Shown here: positions 10,392 through 21,309 of the stretch, in pieces | Layout of the letters: every line of letters starts with the position of its first letter | Position numbering within the stretch: the stretch's first letter is position 1 | Assembly: GCA_013339765.2 (NCBI GenBank) | Contig: CM023457.1 | Location: 59,141,355 to 59,205,354, forward strand | Reading direction: 5' to 3' | DNA from: Haemaphysalis longicornis | Taxonomy: Eukaryota; Arthropoda; Arachnida; Ixodida; Ixodidae | Length of the DNA stretch: 64,000 nucleotides | Notes under the pieces: generated by a model | The model's input: only the letters and a program-made list of their open reading frames with translations | What the model was told of the DNA's origin: nothing | Database searches by the model: none | Translations under genes and position numbers: made by a program

Positions 10392-11546
10392 CAGTAATCC
10401 CTCGTTATAACGAAATCGCTTTACTCGAAATATCGCTTTTTCGAAATTTCTTCTGGTCCCAACCCAAACGCGTGCATTTTAGGCCGCATTACTCGAAGTG
10501 CACGAAGTAGCTTGACCCGCTTCGAGCGAAGTGGCGAGCGGAAAGCGTCGCCGAGCGGCGGCAAACGAGCGGCGAGTCCATCAGGCTGTCAAGATGGTGG
10601 GAAAATGCAATCTCGTGTTTCCCCGGCGATTTTCTCGAGCCGGTCATGCTCGATTCGCGCCATCCGACTTTAGACAAACGGCCCAAATGTGTGGTATAGG
10701 GTCACCGAATTTTGTTCCTTGCCATTTTTCCATGGCGGGGACGCGACGGTGCGAGAACACCGACGACACTCGAACTGTAGAATTAGCAGTATCGTCGGCA
10801 AGGGGGCGCCGAAAGACTCTCGTTTTGCCAATTGCACGTATGCACACCTCGGGAAAAAATTGCCCAGTGATCATTCAAAGCCATTAGTGAAAAACCAGCG
10901 AGTTTTCATGATTGCGCTGTGTACGTACAATGAACGGTTAATAATAATTTTCTGAGCTCAACAAATACAACCTCAGACTCGAGCCACGGCATTTGCGGCG
11001 CTTTCCAGCGCGAAACTGTCGTAGAGTTACGTGACGCCCGCACTCCCCACCTTCCCCCATAAAAGTGGCCTTCCCCTTCTCATTCGCTCTACAATCTGCG
11101 AGTCACTGCTCGCTCTTGCCATCATGTCAACTCCTCGCCCCTTTGCCGCCAGTGTCGACGTCGCTGCACCTCCAGAGTTTCTTTCCGCGTCGCCCGCTGC
11201 GTTCGGTCACTTGGGCGCCGACGGCGGTGCCTTTAGCCGCGGGAGTACGTGCGCTTGCTGCGAAATAAAGTTGAAGGCATCGACCACAGCCTTGTGGAAT
11301 GCTTGGTCAAATTGGAGCAGGGGTTGCTCGCGCCCAGCAGGAACTTGAAACAGCCAAAGCTCACTGCCTTTTTTGCACCTGAATATGGTTTTACTTCACT
11401 GAATACATTGCGTTTTGATTCCTCGAGTTGTGGCGCAGTTAAAGCTCAACTACTTCACCTTTTAAGAGGGGTTCGCTTGTATCGAAATACCGCTTATAAC
11501 AAAATTTTCGCCGTCCCGCTGACTTCGTTATAACGAGGAATTACTG
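10392..11546 (+). mobile_element. pogo/Tigger-like DNA transposon, internally deleted
   Basis: Terminal inverted repeats of 23 bp (10392-10414 and 11524-11546) match with one mismatch. Both start CAGTAAT and contain CCTCGTTATAACGAA. TA dinucleotides flank both ends (10390-10391, 11547-11548), the Tc1/mariner-pogo target duplication. At 11249-11365 a short frame reads LRNKVEGIDHSLVECLVKLE and then KQPKLTAFF, resembling the C-terminal tail of pogo/Tigger transposases. The DDE catalytic domain is absent. At 1,155 bp it is too short to be autonomous. TIR and TSD are direct observations; the transposase match is family knowledge recalled without a search. Confidence 0.85.
11246..11365 (+). pseudogene. 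remnant C-terminus of pogo-type transposase
   Basis: The frame from 11249 gives RLLRNKVEGIDHSLVECLVK followed closely by LEQGLLAPS and KQPKLTAFF. A Lys-Gln-x-x-(I/L)-T-x-F-F ending is common at the C-terminus of Tigger/pogo transposases. It sits inside the TIR-bounded element at the expected 3' side. No upstream catalytic region is present, so it is a relic. Confidence 0.5.
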
Positions 11547-11548
11547 TA

Positions 11549-12520
11549 TAATTTGATTGCAAGTAATCCCATCCGACACTGTTTCTGGTTAAATCTCGGA
11601 GCCCGCTTCCTGACAGTGATGTTTCATGATTAAATAATGCGATGTCCAGCATACTTTCATAATTTCTGTCTGTATTATACATGATTTATTATACAACTCG
11701 GGTTCCCGAATTCCCCGCCCTGCCCCCCTGCGAGCCTTTTCCCCAGCAAGACGGTTTTCCAGAAGGGGAGTCCAATGTAGTGAACGGCAGAAGACGATCC
11801 GTGGGTTCACTGTGAGCGGCACTTTTAAAGCGGCAAAAAACTAGCCGGGAATGGTAGTGAAGGAGGGGCTGAGTATCAATACGTAGACTTGGGTTTCCCA
11901 AGTGTCGCAGAAAGTTTTTCCCTTTTTCGCCTCAGGGCTTTTTCCTTGCCCGCTGTATGAGATAGGAGCGAGAGAAGAAAACTCAAAAACTAGAACGTGG
12001 GGCTGGGGGAAGGTGGCCGACGGTGTGGGCAACAGAAGTAGTTTTTCCCCTGTTGCGACCCTCCGGCGCGTCTTCCACTGCTCGGGAACACAGCTTGATG
12101 TTCGTCTTCCTCCATCGTACACGGTTCTGCGCCGCACGTGGCCTCGCGGCCTTCATTAGTGCCGACGCTTATCGCTGCGGCGGCGGCCTCCTCGCCTTCC
12201 TCCGCCACGTCCCCTTTCCCTTCTCGCCTATCTCTCCCTGTTATGGGGCCGCTGCTTCGTACCGGGCACGTGCGGAAGGGGGTGTGGGTTTACCTCTAGC
12301 GCTCAAGGGTAAAACTGGTCACCCCGCGAAGACTGCCCAAGGTCGCCTAGTGTAGCTCCCACTACAAAAAAGTGGTGGTGGGGTAGGGGGGGGGTAATTT
12401 AGATATTTGGCATCCCTCAATTTGGGTACGGAGATCGTGGAAAGGCGGGGGTGCTTAGAATCGAGCTTTAAAACGGTATTAACTACCGCCGTACGTAAGA
12501 ACTACGTCAGGTGAAAGTTC
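11549..12520. other. no recognisable gene
   Basis: GC-rich patches (11700-12300) with overlapping open frames on both strands, which composition explains. No domain or splice structure is supported. The final part holds a G-run (12380-12392). Confidence 0.4.
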
Positions 12521-12524
12521 CATG

Positions 12525-12577
12525 TCCTATATATAAAATATCTATATACTATATATATTATATATTATATATATATG
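12525..12577. repeat. (AT)n low-complexity run
   Basis: Imperfect TATATA array of about 50 bases. It is a simple repeat that can form a cruciform and a poor place for unique alignment. Confidence 0.9.
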
Positions 12578-13028
12578 TGCCCCTGATATTGGACCTTCAC
12601 TCACCAAATCACAGGTGATAATTTTGGCGGATGCGTTCCCCCACTCGATGTCGAGGAAGACGGGCTTTTTGAAGTTGCACAGGCAATGTTAACATGCACC
12701 ACTCACGCGAGATGTGTTCACACGTATGCTTCTGCAGACACCGCATGCAACGCTTTCCTGTCTTCACGGAACCACGTATACAAGCGACTACACACAAGCA
12801 ACTGGCTTCTGCGTGGCGGCTGCTGCGTCGATATCAGGAAAACGTTGCGCTGGTGTCGAACTCGTCCGCTCCCGAGATCTCCCCTTTGACGTCCTAGTCC
12901 TAGCGATGCAAACCACATTAGACAGTTTTAGCACCCCGTATGCTCCGTTATTGTCCAGATGAAACTAAAAGAAATGCGAACAACAGGGCGCACACGCTCC
13001 TACGCATGCTGCACCATCTGGCTACGAA

Positions 13029-13422
13029 GTCAGTAAGCTGCGCGCATGCGCACTCCTTCGAGTTTGAGAGTGTGACCTACTGTTAGGGGTTAGGGGAAAT
13101 GCTTGATCAAGAAGCGACGCCGCTCGTTTATTTTGAGGCGCATTTTCACTCTGCGTCGCAACTGAGTAGGAGGATCGTTGAGGCAACGTTACTAGTTGAT
13201 TCTACTAACGTTGCGTTGAACGGCATCGTGTCAGCTGCAATCAGCCTGCTGCGCGCTTGGCTCCCGAATGTAGTAGATAACAGGATGCTCAGTTGCGACG
13301 GAGCATAAAAAGATGCCTCAAAATAAATGACCGGCGTCGCTTCTTTATCAAGCGTGTCCCCTAAAAGTAGGCCACACTCTCAAACGTTCTGACAGAACTA
13401 CGCATGCGCGCAGTTCACTGAC
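13029..13422. mobile_element. foldback element with about 138-bp arms
   Basis: The left arm 13029-13166 and right arm 13288-13422 are imperfect inverted copies. Shared blocks include GTCAGTRAR, CTGCGCGCATGCG, TTTGAGAGTGTG, AAGAAGCGACGCCG, TTATTTTGAGGC and GTCGCAACTGAG. The spacer is 121 bases. No open frame of note and no clear target duplication at the ends. It could be a MITE or foldback element, or the two ends of a heavily deleted transposon. Confidence 0.8.
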
Positions 13423-14040
13423 AGTGCAGCGAGACGGTGCGGAATGCGTCGCAGGCTGTCTGCTCCGTTGTTTGTATTTCGTTTGATCCCCCCTGTACGT
13501 GCCTGCCGTGTTGACCGGGACCCGTCTGACACTCGTGCATTCGTCGCGGTGGGAGGGATTTGTTCCGCGGGCCAGCCCTCACCATACCCGCGCATTCGAT
13601 CGTTACAATTGAAGGCGTCATCCTCGCCCTTCCAGCGCGTGCAGACGCAGTCGGGTCTCGGTCGCACACGGTAAGGAACAGAGGGATCATATACGGAGTC
13701 ATCACAGCCTGCTTCAACTTTGATGGCCGAGCTCTTCCAATCGCCATGACACTTGGGGACGGTGCAGCAGTGCACGTGTGGGTAGATTGTTCGTTAACAA
13801 GAGAGAGTGGGTTGGAAAGCACATCTCCCCTCGCACCATCTTCTTCGCCGATTCACTGACGCCGACTGTATGACGACACACGTATAGGAGGAATCTGCAA
13901 GGGTAAATTCGAGGGATTCTTAGTATGACAATATGTAGAAACTGTGCGCGAAGAACCAAAAAGTCGTCGTTAACCACTAAACGGGTCAAAATCTGCGTTT
14001 TGAAGGATTAACTATAGGCACAGTGCGAAGTCGTATGACG
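13423..14040. other. no supported gene; overlapping open frames
   Basis: Long open frames occur on both strands (for example 13415-13822 - and 13560-13859 +), with CpG-rich composition and no recognisable domain. I cannot choose between them and call none. Confidence 0.4.
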
Positions 14041-14047
14041 TCATTGC

Positions 14048-15205
14048 GGTGGAACAATGGAACATATTTACGCGATCAATCAGGTGATAGAGAAATGCGC
14101 GGATATACTCAACCTAGCCTTCATAGATTATAAGGAAGCATTTTACTCGATCGAAAAGTCAGCACTCATTCAGGCATTGCGGAATGAGGGTGTGGACGAC
14201 CATTACGTTAGAATACATACTAGGGGATATCTACAATGGGTTCGTGCACAGCTACCATTGTCCTTTAGAAGGAGCGTCAGACAAGGAGACACAATCTCTC
14301 CAATCTTATTCACAGTGTGTTTACAAGAAGTATTCAGAACGTTGGATTGGGAACAGGTGGGAGTAAGGGTTAATGGAGAATATCTCAGTAACCACAGATT
14401 TGCTGATGTCGCTGCCTCAATTGCTAGTAACTCAAGGGACAAATTGCAAAGCATGCTTACCGCACTGGACAAGCAGAGCAGAATCTGGGCCTGAAAACTG
14501 ATATGCAGAAAACTAAAGTAATGTTCGATAACCTCCGGAGAGTACAGCGGTTTGAGATAGGTGGCGAGGCAGTGGAAGTGGTAAGCGAATATATCTACTT
14601 AGGCCAAGTAGTGACCCCGGATCCCTACCATGAGGCAGAGATAATTGGAAGGATAAGAATGGGGTGGAATGCATTTGGCAGGCATTCTCAGGCAATGAAT
14701 GGCAGCCTACCATTGTCCCTGAGTAAGGAAGTGTATGGCAGCTGCATCTTACCGATACTCATCCACGCGGGGCAGAAACTTGGAGGCTCACTAAGAGGGT
14801 TCAACTTAAATTGAGGACGACTCAGCGAGAAATGGCACGGATGATGATAGGTGTAACATTAAGGGACAAGAAGAGAGCGGAGTGGGTCAGGGAACTAACG
14901 CGTGTTAAGGACACACTAGTAGAAATCAAGAAGAAGAATTGTACGTGGGCAGGGCATGTAATGCGAAGGCAAGGTAACCGTTGGTCATTAAAGGTAACAT
15001 AGTGGATGCCTAGAGAAGGCAAGCGTGGCAGTGGGCGGCAGAAAGTTACATGGGCAGATAAGATAATGAAGCCTACGGGGATAAATTGGTCGCAGTTACC
15101 ACAGGACCGGTATAATTGGAGATCCATGGGCGAGGCCTTTGCCCTGCAGTGGGTATAGATAGTCCGACAACGACGACGACTATGATGATGATGATGAAAT
15201 AACTA
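14048..15205 (+). mobile_element. RTE-like LINE, 5'-truncated, inactive
   Basis: The reading begins inside the reverse transcriptase (ILNLAFIDYKEAFYSIEKSA, 14057 on). It continues through VRQGDTISPILFT, the palm motif region, SEYIYLGQVVTPDP (14503-14814), and the C-terminal NCTWAGHVMRRQGNRWSL block (14811-15002). It ends in a GATGATGATGATG tail (15182-15197). The catalytic F/YADD box is FADV (near 14400), so one catalytic Asp is lost. Stops and frame changes occur near 14494, 14812 and 15000. The endonuclease domain and RT start are missing. RTE clade is assigned from the VRQGD...LF, FADD and WAGHV...R-W-x-(6-8) motif series. Confidence 0.9.
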
Positions 15206-15399
15206 TCGTTGCACGAAACGAAACCCCAATTCGAAATTTTTGCAGAAGGAACGGATTTAGGGGGCGAACGCATGCGTGCGTGCTTGCGCGCGTGTGTGTA
15301 AACTGGAACTGTTATGTAAACTGCGTGGAAACGGAAACGATGAACTGACTTTTCATTAGGCCACTTTGTGGTTGGAGTGAAGACATAGACCCTCTACAC

Positions 15400-15432
15400 C
15401 AGCGGTTCTCAGATGGGGGTCCGCGGACCGCG
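15400..15432 (+). mobile_element. possible hAT-like terminus
   Basis: CAGCGGTTCTCAGATGGGGG followed by a GGTCCGCGGACC palindrome resembles the CAGxGGTTCTCAA...GGGTCCGCGG ends of some hAT-type MITEs. No matching opposite end is visible within 1 kb, so it would be a solo or truncated end. Confidence 0.4.
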
Positions 15433-15540
15433 AGGGGTTGAGCGGGGCAATTTGGGGAGTACGCGAAGGCCACCTTGAAACTATGCCTGCTCACTCCCAT
15501 TCTTTTGTAGCGTAAGGTATACACTGGCCGAGGTTGAGCA

Positions 15541-15860
15541 GTTTCGCGTGTGCCGTGAAGGGCCGTTCTGCGCAAGCGCGAGGGACATTGGATTGGATTA
15601 GCTTAGATTTGGATTGGATTGGATTAAAGTGGATTGTGTTGCGTCATAGCCGCGGCAGACGCACTGGCGCCGGCGCGTGGCCAGGTGTGCGCCTCAATTG
15701 CGCAGTAGCCAAGTCTGACGCTGCACCGGAGCCGCTTGATAGCCGTTTCGCGTGGCTCGTGAAGAGCCGTGCTGAGCATGCGCGGGGAGCAGTGACTGGA
15801 CAGGGACTGGACTGGATTATACTGAATTGGACTGGACTGGATTGGACTGGATTGCTGAAC
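15541..15860 (+). repeat. GGATT-rich tandem repeat family, direct copy
   Basis: Two related units (about 15541-15742 and 15743-15860). Each starts GTTTCGCGTG..CGTGAAG.GCCGT, passes through a GCGCAAGCGC/GCATGCGCGG block, and ends in (GGATT/GGACT)n. Between them is GCGTCATAGCCGCGGCAGAC. The same GTCATAGCCGCGGCA plus (GGATT)n module appears inverted at 29691-29885. It is a dispersed family with a pentanucleotide tail. No coding potential. Confidence 0.75.
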
Positions 15861-16600
15861 CTTAGCTCACGCTACGTATATCCTGGCATATCAGAGCTAA
15901 GCCACTACTATTTTTTTCTTCTAAGGCGAAAGCCTTAGATCTCTATGCTTGAAGGTCGCGTTGTGCCCCCGATTTCTTTTCACCTTCTGGTCCGTTCAGT
16001 CTTCAACGAGAGATAACGCGGTAGACAGTTGGAACAGCGGGCTTTCGAAAGTTGTCGAAATCGCACATCCCGACTTTTGGCGCTGTTCCTCGGCCGTCTG
16101 CAACAGAAGCGAAAAGCTGGAGACGTCTGGCTAGAAGCACTTTCGCGAAGCCAGCAGTTGCCAAAGCAGAGATCGGCTGCACGGGCCAAAGAAGCGGCCC
16201 TCAAGCACCTCTCAAACAACGGGCGAAACATGCCGGTAAGAGAATTGTTGAGGACGATTGCTACCCAACTAAAGCAGCGACCTCGTTGTTGTACGCTTTT
16301 ATGCAATTGTACAATGTAGCTACATGTTTAGGTTATTTTTTCCTTGCCACAAAAAAAAAAAAACTTCTTTTAGATTTCTGCCAGTAGGTGGATGGATTTT
16401 CTGTGCCTACGTGTGCATTCTGGCAGTTTGTGCTGTCAAACGCTTCGCAGAAACACGGTTTCAGAAAACCGAGGGAAAAAAGGCAATATGAGGAAAACTT
16501 CTGTAAAGATCACACAAAAAGCAGCGTTACCTGAAGCGCGTTCGTTCTGTTGCAGATTGCCGATAATGGCCACGGAATGTGCAGTGACGTCGACTTACTC
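15861..16600. other. no recognisable gene
   Basis: Open frames of about 100 codons at 15980-16387 on both strands have no recognised domain. An A-run lies near 16350. Nothing firm. Confidence 0.4.
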
Positions 16601-16604
16601 TTAA

Positions 16605-18848
16605 GGGGGGACGCGGCTTTCAACTTCGCAAAAATGACCAGAACATCGTTTTTTTGAAACCCACATATTCGGCTTCTACGTTTCCTATTCTATGCGTCTG
16701 CGAAGTTTTTCCGCTGAAAAGCGTCGCAAAGTGGCATAAAAAAATACTTTTGTCAGGCGCGGTGACAAAATATCAGCGTAAAAGGGCGAAAAAACGGCAA
16801 TTTTCGGAGCGCTCTATCTCCGCAACGGTGCCACCGGGCGCGGCTATTTTGATATGGTTAGATCGGACGAGCGATCGTCTTTCCGCTTCCGCTGGTCTCT
16901 TTTATCTTCGTTCATTCACAAACGCATAAACGGCAGAAAAGAAACGACGCACAAACGAAGCTAGGAAGAGATGCTGAAGCGCGATTGGTCCTCCGGTCGG
17001 TGCGCAATACAAAGACCCTCCTGATTGGAGGTCGCGGGCGCAACGCAAGATGGCGGCCGCCTGAGCTGCGTAGCGAGCAGTTTGAGTTCATTTTCGCCGC
17101 TTCGATCGGCCGAGCTTCTGTTCAATCTGTGGTATTCAACACGGACGTTATCGCGATGGGAATGCCAGAGATAACGAGCCAGATTACGGGAAGTTGTGTG
17201 GCTCGAAAGGCGGAGGTCATCGAACGCTTCGTGGTGCGCGTGACTCTACCGTCGCCAGACCCCGGAGGGTGACGCGGTGTGCGCGCTTGCGATAGCTGTT
17301 AGTGAAGTGAACTTTTAGTCAGATTTGCTATGTTTACACGCTTAGTTATTGCTGTATTTTGAGTGTGGGCTCGGTAGCCTTGAGAAAGAAACGGTCGACG
17401 CTTCAAACGCTGCGGCGCGCACGGCATAGCCGACGCGCTTTGGAGCATTACATGACTTGGCAAACGGTTACGATTGAACGCAAGTAGTTGTAATTAATGC
17501 CTACGACGTTAGATTTAATCTTAAAAGCGACCTGACCAGCCATATCAGGGATAATCAAAGTATGATATGTCGCGGTAAGCGTGCGCTGCGATGCGCGTGA
17601 ACCATATCGCCTTTCTTGCGCACGTTTCCCGTGAACTTGTAATAATCATGCAAACAGGTTTGAGTTAGTAATATAGGAATAAAAATATGTTCTCTGCGTT
17701 AAAAATGTACGTTACTGTCGCAGCATTTAACAGTGATTTTTTTAGGGAAATTATTGATACCATTGCTTAGGGCATACTGGCTGTGCTGCGAGAAATATTG
17801 GATGCCGTGAATGTCAAAACTAGTAAAAAAATATATGCTCTTGCATTGAAGTTGGGAGTTATGCGGAATATACTACTAAGCTTCAAAGTAGCTCATTTTC
17901 ATCATTGTGGTATTCAAACTTTTGGCAATGAACACCTGCGCGAATGAGTACTAAGTTGCTGTGCCAGGCAAAAAGATAAAACACAAAAAAGCCAAAAATT
18001 TTCAAATTTAAGTAAAAAAAAATTCTTCACTTGTTGCCATGGTGACAACACTGCAAACGGAGGTTATCCAGTGTGATACAGCCAACCAGCTAACCTACGT
18101 TGCATTGAAAGCCCATTGAAACCCATCTCCCTCTCCGTTTGGTCTGCAAACTGGGGTATGCACTCTTCAAGGAGGAGCTGAAAATGATGTTTTGTGGGAA
18201 GAGAAAGGCTGTAAAAGGCACTCCAATTTCAAGACATGGCCTTCCAGAAGCCCCATGTTCAAAAGGGCACGCAAGGCTACAAGGCTACAACCCTGACGAC
18301 TTTTGATAAGTGAAACCTATGTTGCAACTTCGGAATCCGTTTTCTCAGAACAGTTTTTTTTTTTTTGCCTCCTATGTCGCTTGTTCCAGGGATTTCTTCG
18401 TGACCGCTGGGTCTATTTTGATTCCGTTTCTTGCATTGCATTCCTTATTGAACAGTTCAGGTCGTGACACTCTTGGTTTTCCAGATTTGTTTTTTGTGAT
18501 TTTTTTATTCAAATATTCGTTCATAGTCGACATGCCTGTTGCACATTAACCTGTAAAAAAATGAAAACTAAACAACATTGTGTTGTAAAAAAAATTCTAA
18601 AACTGTCGCGACCTCTTCCATTCATTTGGGAATGCAAAGCACTTCGAACAAGTTTTCTATCGTGTTTTATAGGCCGCTCAAGCTCGGTACAAGCAGAACA
18701 GAAAGAAAATTTATTAAACAAAAAAGTCGTCAAAATATTACTTTAAAATTTTTATGGTCTTATCACAGAAGCATTTCCAGTTCCTGTGCCAATATTCATC
18801 AAAATGCACAAAGAAATAAAAAGGTGCTTTTGAAAGCCACGTCCCCTC
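16605..18848. mobile_element. TTAA-flanked DNA transposon, non-autonomous, 2.24 kb
   Basis: TTAA sits directly outside both ends (16601-16604, 18849-18852). The termini are inverted: left GGGGGGACGCGGCTTTCAA, right (complement) GAGGGGACGTGGCTTTCAA, 17 of 19 matching. TTAA duplication is a mark of piggyBac and Kolobok superfamilies; the G-rich start fits Kolobok somewhat better. No transposase frame is visible: the largest frames (16985-17272, 18310-18549) carry no known domain. The interior is AT-rich on the right and includes a TGGCAA-type GC-rich left third with a GATGGCGGC motif. Probably mobilised by an autonomous relative elsewhere. Confidence 0.8.
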
Positions 18849-18852
18849 TTAA

Positions 18853-21109
18853 ATAATGCGCGGTTTCTTTATGCGACCCTAAAATATTACGAAGTATTTC
18901 AGGCCTCGTGAATCCCTTGATGATCAAAAGTACTTCAAATTTTGTCGGAGATATATTAATCGCTCCCGGAGCTTCCAAACAGCATTTGATGAAACGGGCG
19001 ACGTCAGTTCGACGAATCACGCTCCATGAATCGGCTTCGATGATAAGGACATGCCTTGGATTAGTCGGGGTTCCACGAAACGGTATTCGATGAATTGTCG
19101 CGTATCCTATTTTCTGGGATCACGACAAGACGGCATTCGTGTCTGAATGCACTACTTAAGAGCGGTTTTGGTGACCTTAGCATTTAATTTCTTGAAGTGA
19201 CTGCTCTAAAAACATTTTTTTAATATAACACACTGCAGAAAGCAGTCACACTTCAGAAATTTGTTGGTTCGCTTCATTCTATGACATAATTTTTTTTAAA
19301 TAACTTAAAATGGGCCGCTTCAGTTGTATTAAACGAAAAAGACAAATATTTTGGTGATGACGTCGGGTTTTAATTGTTCGCGGAGACCGGAAAGCTTGTG
19401 CCACAAGCAGCGCTTTAACGTTTCATTTTCTCAAAAATAGTGCAAGCTAAATAACAAAACTGAGCCAGCTTTCGCCATCACCGCATCTTCAAAGGGTAGT
19501 CGCACGGCAAAAAAAAAAAAAAAAATCAGAGAAGCCTTGCACTCAGGCGCAAGACTTGAATGGAGAAGCTTTTGTAGGTGAGCATTGCCGGACTAGTTAA
19601 GCTTCAGTATCATTGTTTATTTGCATAGTTGCGGTGCTAGTATCGTGGTCATATGCATCGAAGAGTTCGTCGTCTTCTTCGCGGCGAGCTGTGGATGTAG
19701 AGACACCCTTAGCCATGGAGGAAGAACAAGTTAGGAGACGGCATGACGTCACGCAGCTAGCCTTCGCAAGCCCAGCTCCGTTGAAGCCGCTCCCTCCGCC
19801 GTTTCCCTTTCTCAAGCCGCCGAAGTCGGCCCAGCACGTGACCTTCATGGTCGGGTGGGCCGGCGGCGGCGGCGGTCTCCGACTCCGGCGCACCTCTCGT
19901 GTTTGGTTGGCGGTAGGTTTTCCCCGTCCTTCCTGCATTTGTCTGCTCGGTGATCTCATGCCCGCGTGCGGGCAGGAGTGCCGCGTATGTGCGAAAGACA
20001 AAAGCCGTGGAAAAAAAACCGACATATAGCAGGCTTCACGACAACGGGCAGCAGAGTAGTTTCGAGCAGACGAAATTGAAGAGCTCACGGCGCGGGCGCG
20101 GTGGGGTCACGTGGTGCAGTGACGCCTGGGCCGACTTCGATTTTACTTTTCTCTGGTTTCTCTGGTAGCGCCGTCGCCTAACTTTTTTCTTCCTCCATGC
20201 CCTCAGCATTGTACACTTCCATCAGCTCAACTGGCGAAGCCTGCACTAGGTCGCGCAAGGCTTGAACCATAGCGGAAGCTGCAGGATTTCTTTATACGCG
20301 AGCACTGAAGGCCACATTACCACGCATTAATTGTACAATTAAGTTTGAAATTGTTCATTTACACGTTCCGTAGTTGCTTTGCACTGTACTAGTAGCAGTC
20401 ATCGCCGTACGCATCGATATCGTCGTGTTCCTCATGACAAGACCTACATCCGCGGTAGCGCTTGACGACAGGCTGGAGTTTTTTTGTTTGTTTGTTTGTT
20501 TTTTGCTAAAGCCACTACGCGAGCTCGGGATTCGGCGGCCCCCGCGAGGCGCGCTCTCACGAGCAGTCGGCATTTTATTTTATTGCTCCATTTTGCCACA
20601 GGGCATAGGTAACATGAAAACAATGGACAAAACAGGACAGGCGTACGACGCAGAAGGAAAGCGAAAAAAAAATTCGCGGATTTTTTTTTTTTTTTTTCGT
20701 GCAACGGAGAACTTACGGCTCGCACAACAGCTGAAGATTTTTGCGAGAAATACTAAATCCGGAGATTTTTGGGAACATGGTAATCAACAACGATTTTTTT
20801 ACATTCATTTTAAAGGGTCCGACGCCAGTGCTCGGACGTTCGACGTGAAATTCGACCTACAGCACGGGATAAATCTTGAGAAATACGAAATAACTGATAC
20901 TAATCTCGTTAACTAGAAAAACGGATTTCACGAAACAGCCTTCGCTAAACTCTCCGGGTCTGTACGCAAAGCTCTTCCACGTAACCGTAGAAAAATCCTC
21001 CGGTAGAAGCCCGCCCAAAATTTATTAGATGTCTTCGTACGCAAAACACCGTTCTGCAACCAAGATTCGCGTTATCATCTTGCGGTGTGTTTGTCACTTT
21101 TTATCCCCC
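18853..21109. other. no supported gene; CpG-rich patch inside
   Basis: The flanks are AT-rich with an A-run at 19510-19525. A GC/CpG-rich patch at 19680-20170 holds opposed open frames (19597-20088 - and 19613-20029 +), two CACGTG sites (near 19836 and 20108) and a GGCGGCGGCGG run. It could be a promoter or first-exon region, but no start, donor site or domain is decisive. (TTTG)n at 20482-20502. Confidence 0.4.
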
Positions 21110-21309
21110 TTTTCTGGACAGCTCGCTGTGGTTTCCTGAAGGAGTAACAAGGACGAAATAGAAGTGAAAAAGTGCACGAAGATGCGACAGGAATGATGGA
21201 CAACTATCGCTAAACATGTCATCGATGAATGTATCGGGGAAGCACCTGTTTCACTTTTTATTTCGTCTGTGTTACTCCTTCAGGAAACCACAGCGAGCTG
21301 TCCAGAAAA
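21110..21309. repeat. long inverted repeat / hairpin
   Basis: The left arm 21110-21174 and right arm 21252-21309 are complementary over about 58 bases. The run containing CTGGACAGCTCGCTGTGGTT and CCTGAAGGAGTAACA is exact. The left arm has a short extra GTGAAAA-type insertion near the loop. The loop is 77 bases. No TSD was recognised. It may be a small foldback element, or a hairpin RNA if transcribed. Confidence 0.85.

Noticed and set aside
13398..13859. Four overlapping open frames of 75-135 codons on both strands
   Set aside because: CpG-rich sequence keeps several frames open at once; no domain, start or splice evidence favours any.
19597..20088. 163-codon open frame (-) and 138-codon frame (+) over the same bases
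   Set aside because: The + frame has no ATG near its start, and the - frame is low-complexity Arg/Ser/Pro. GC content explains both.
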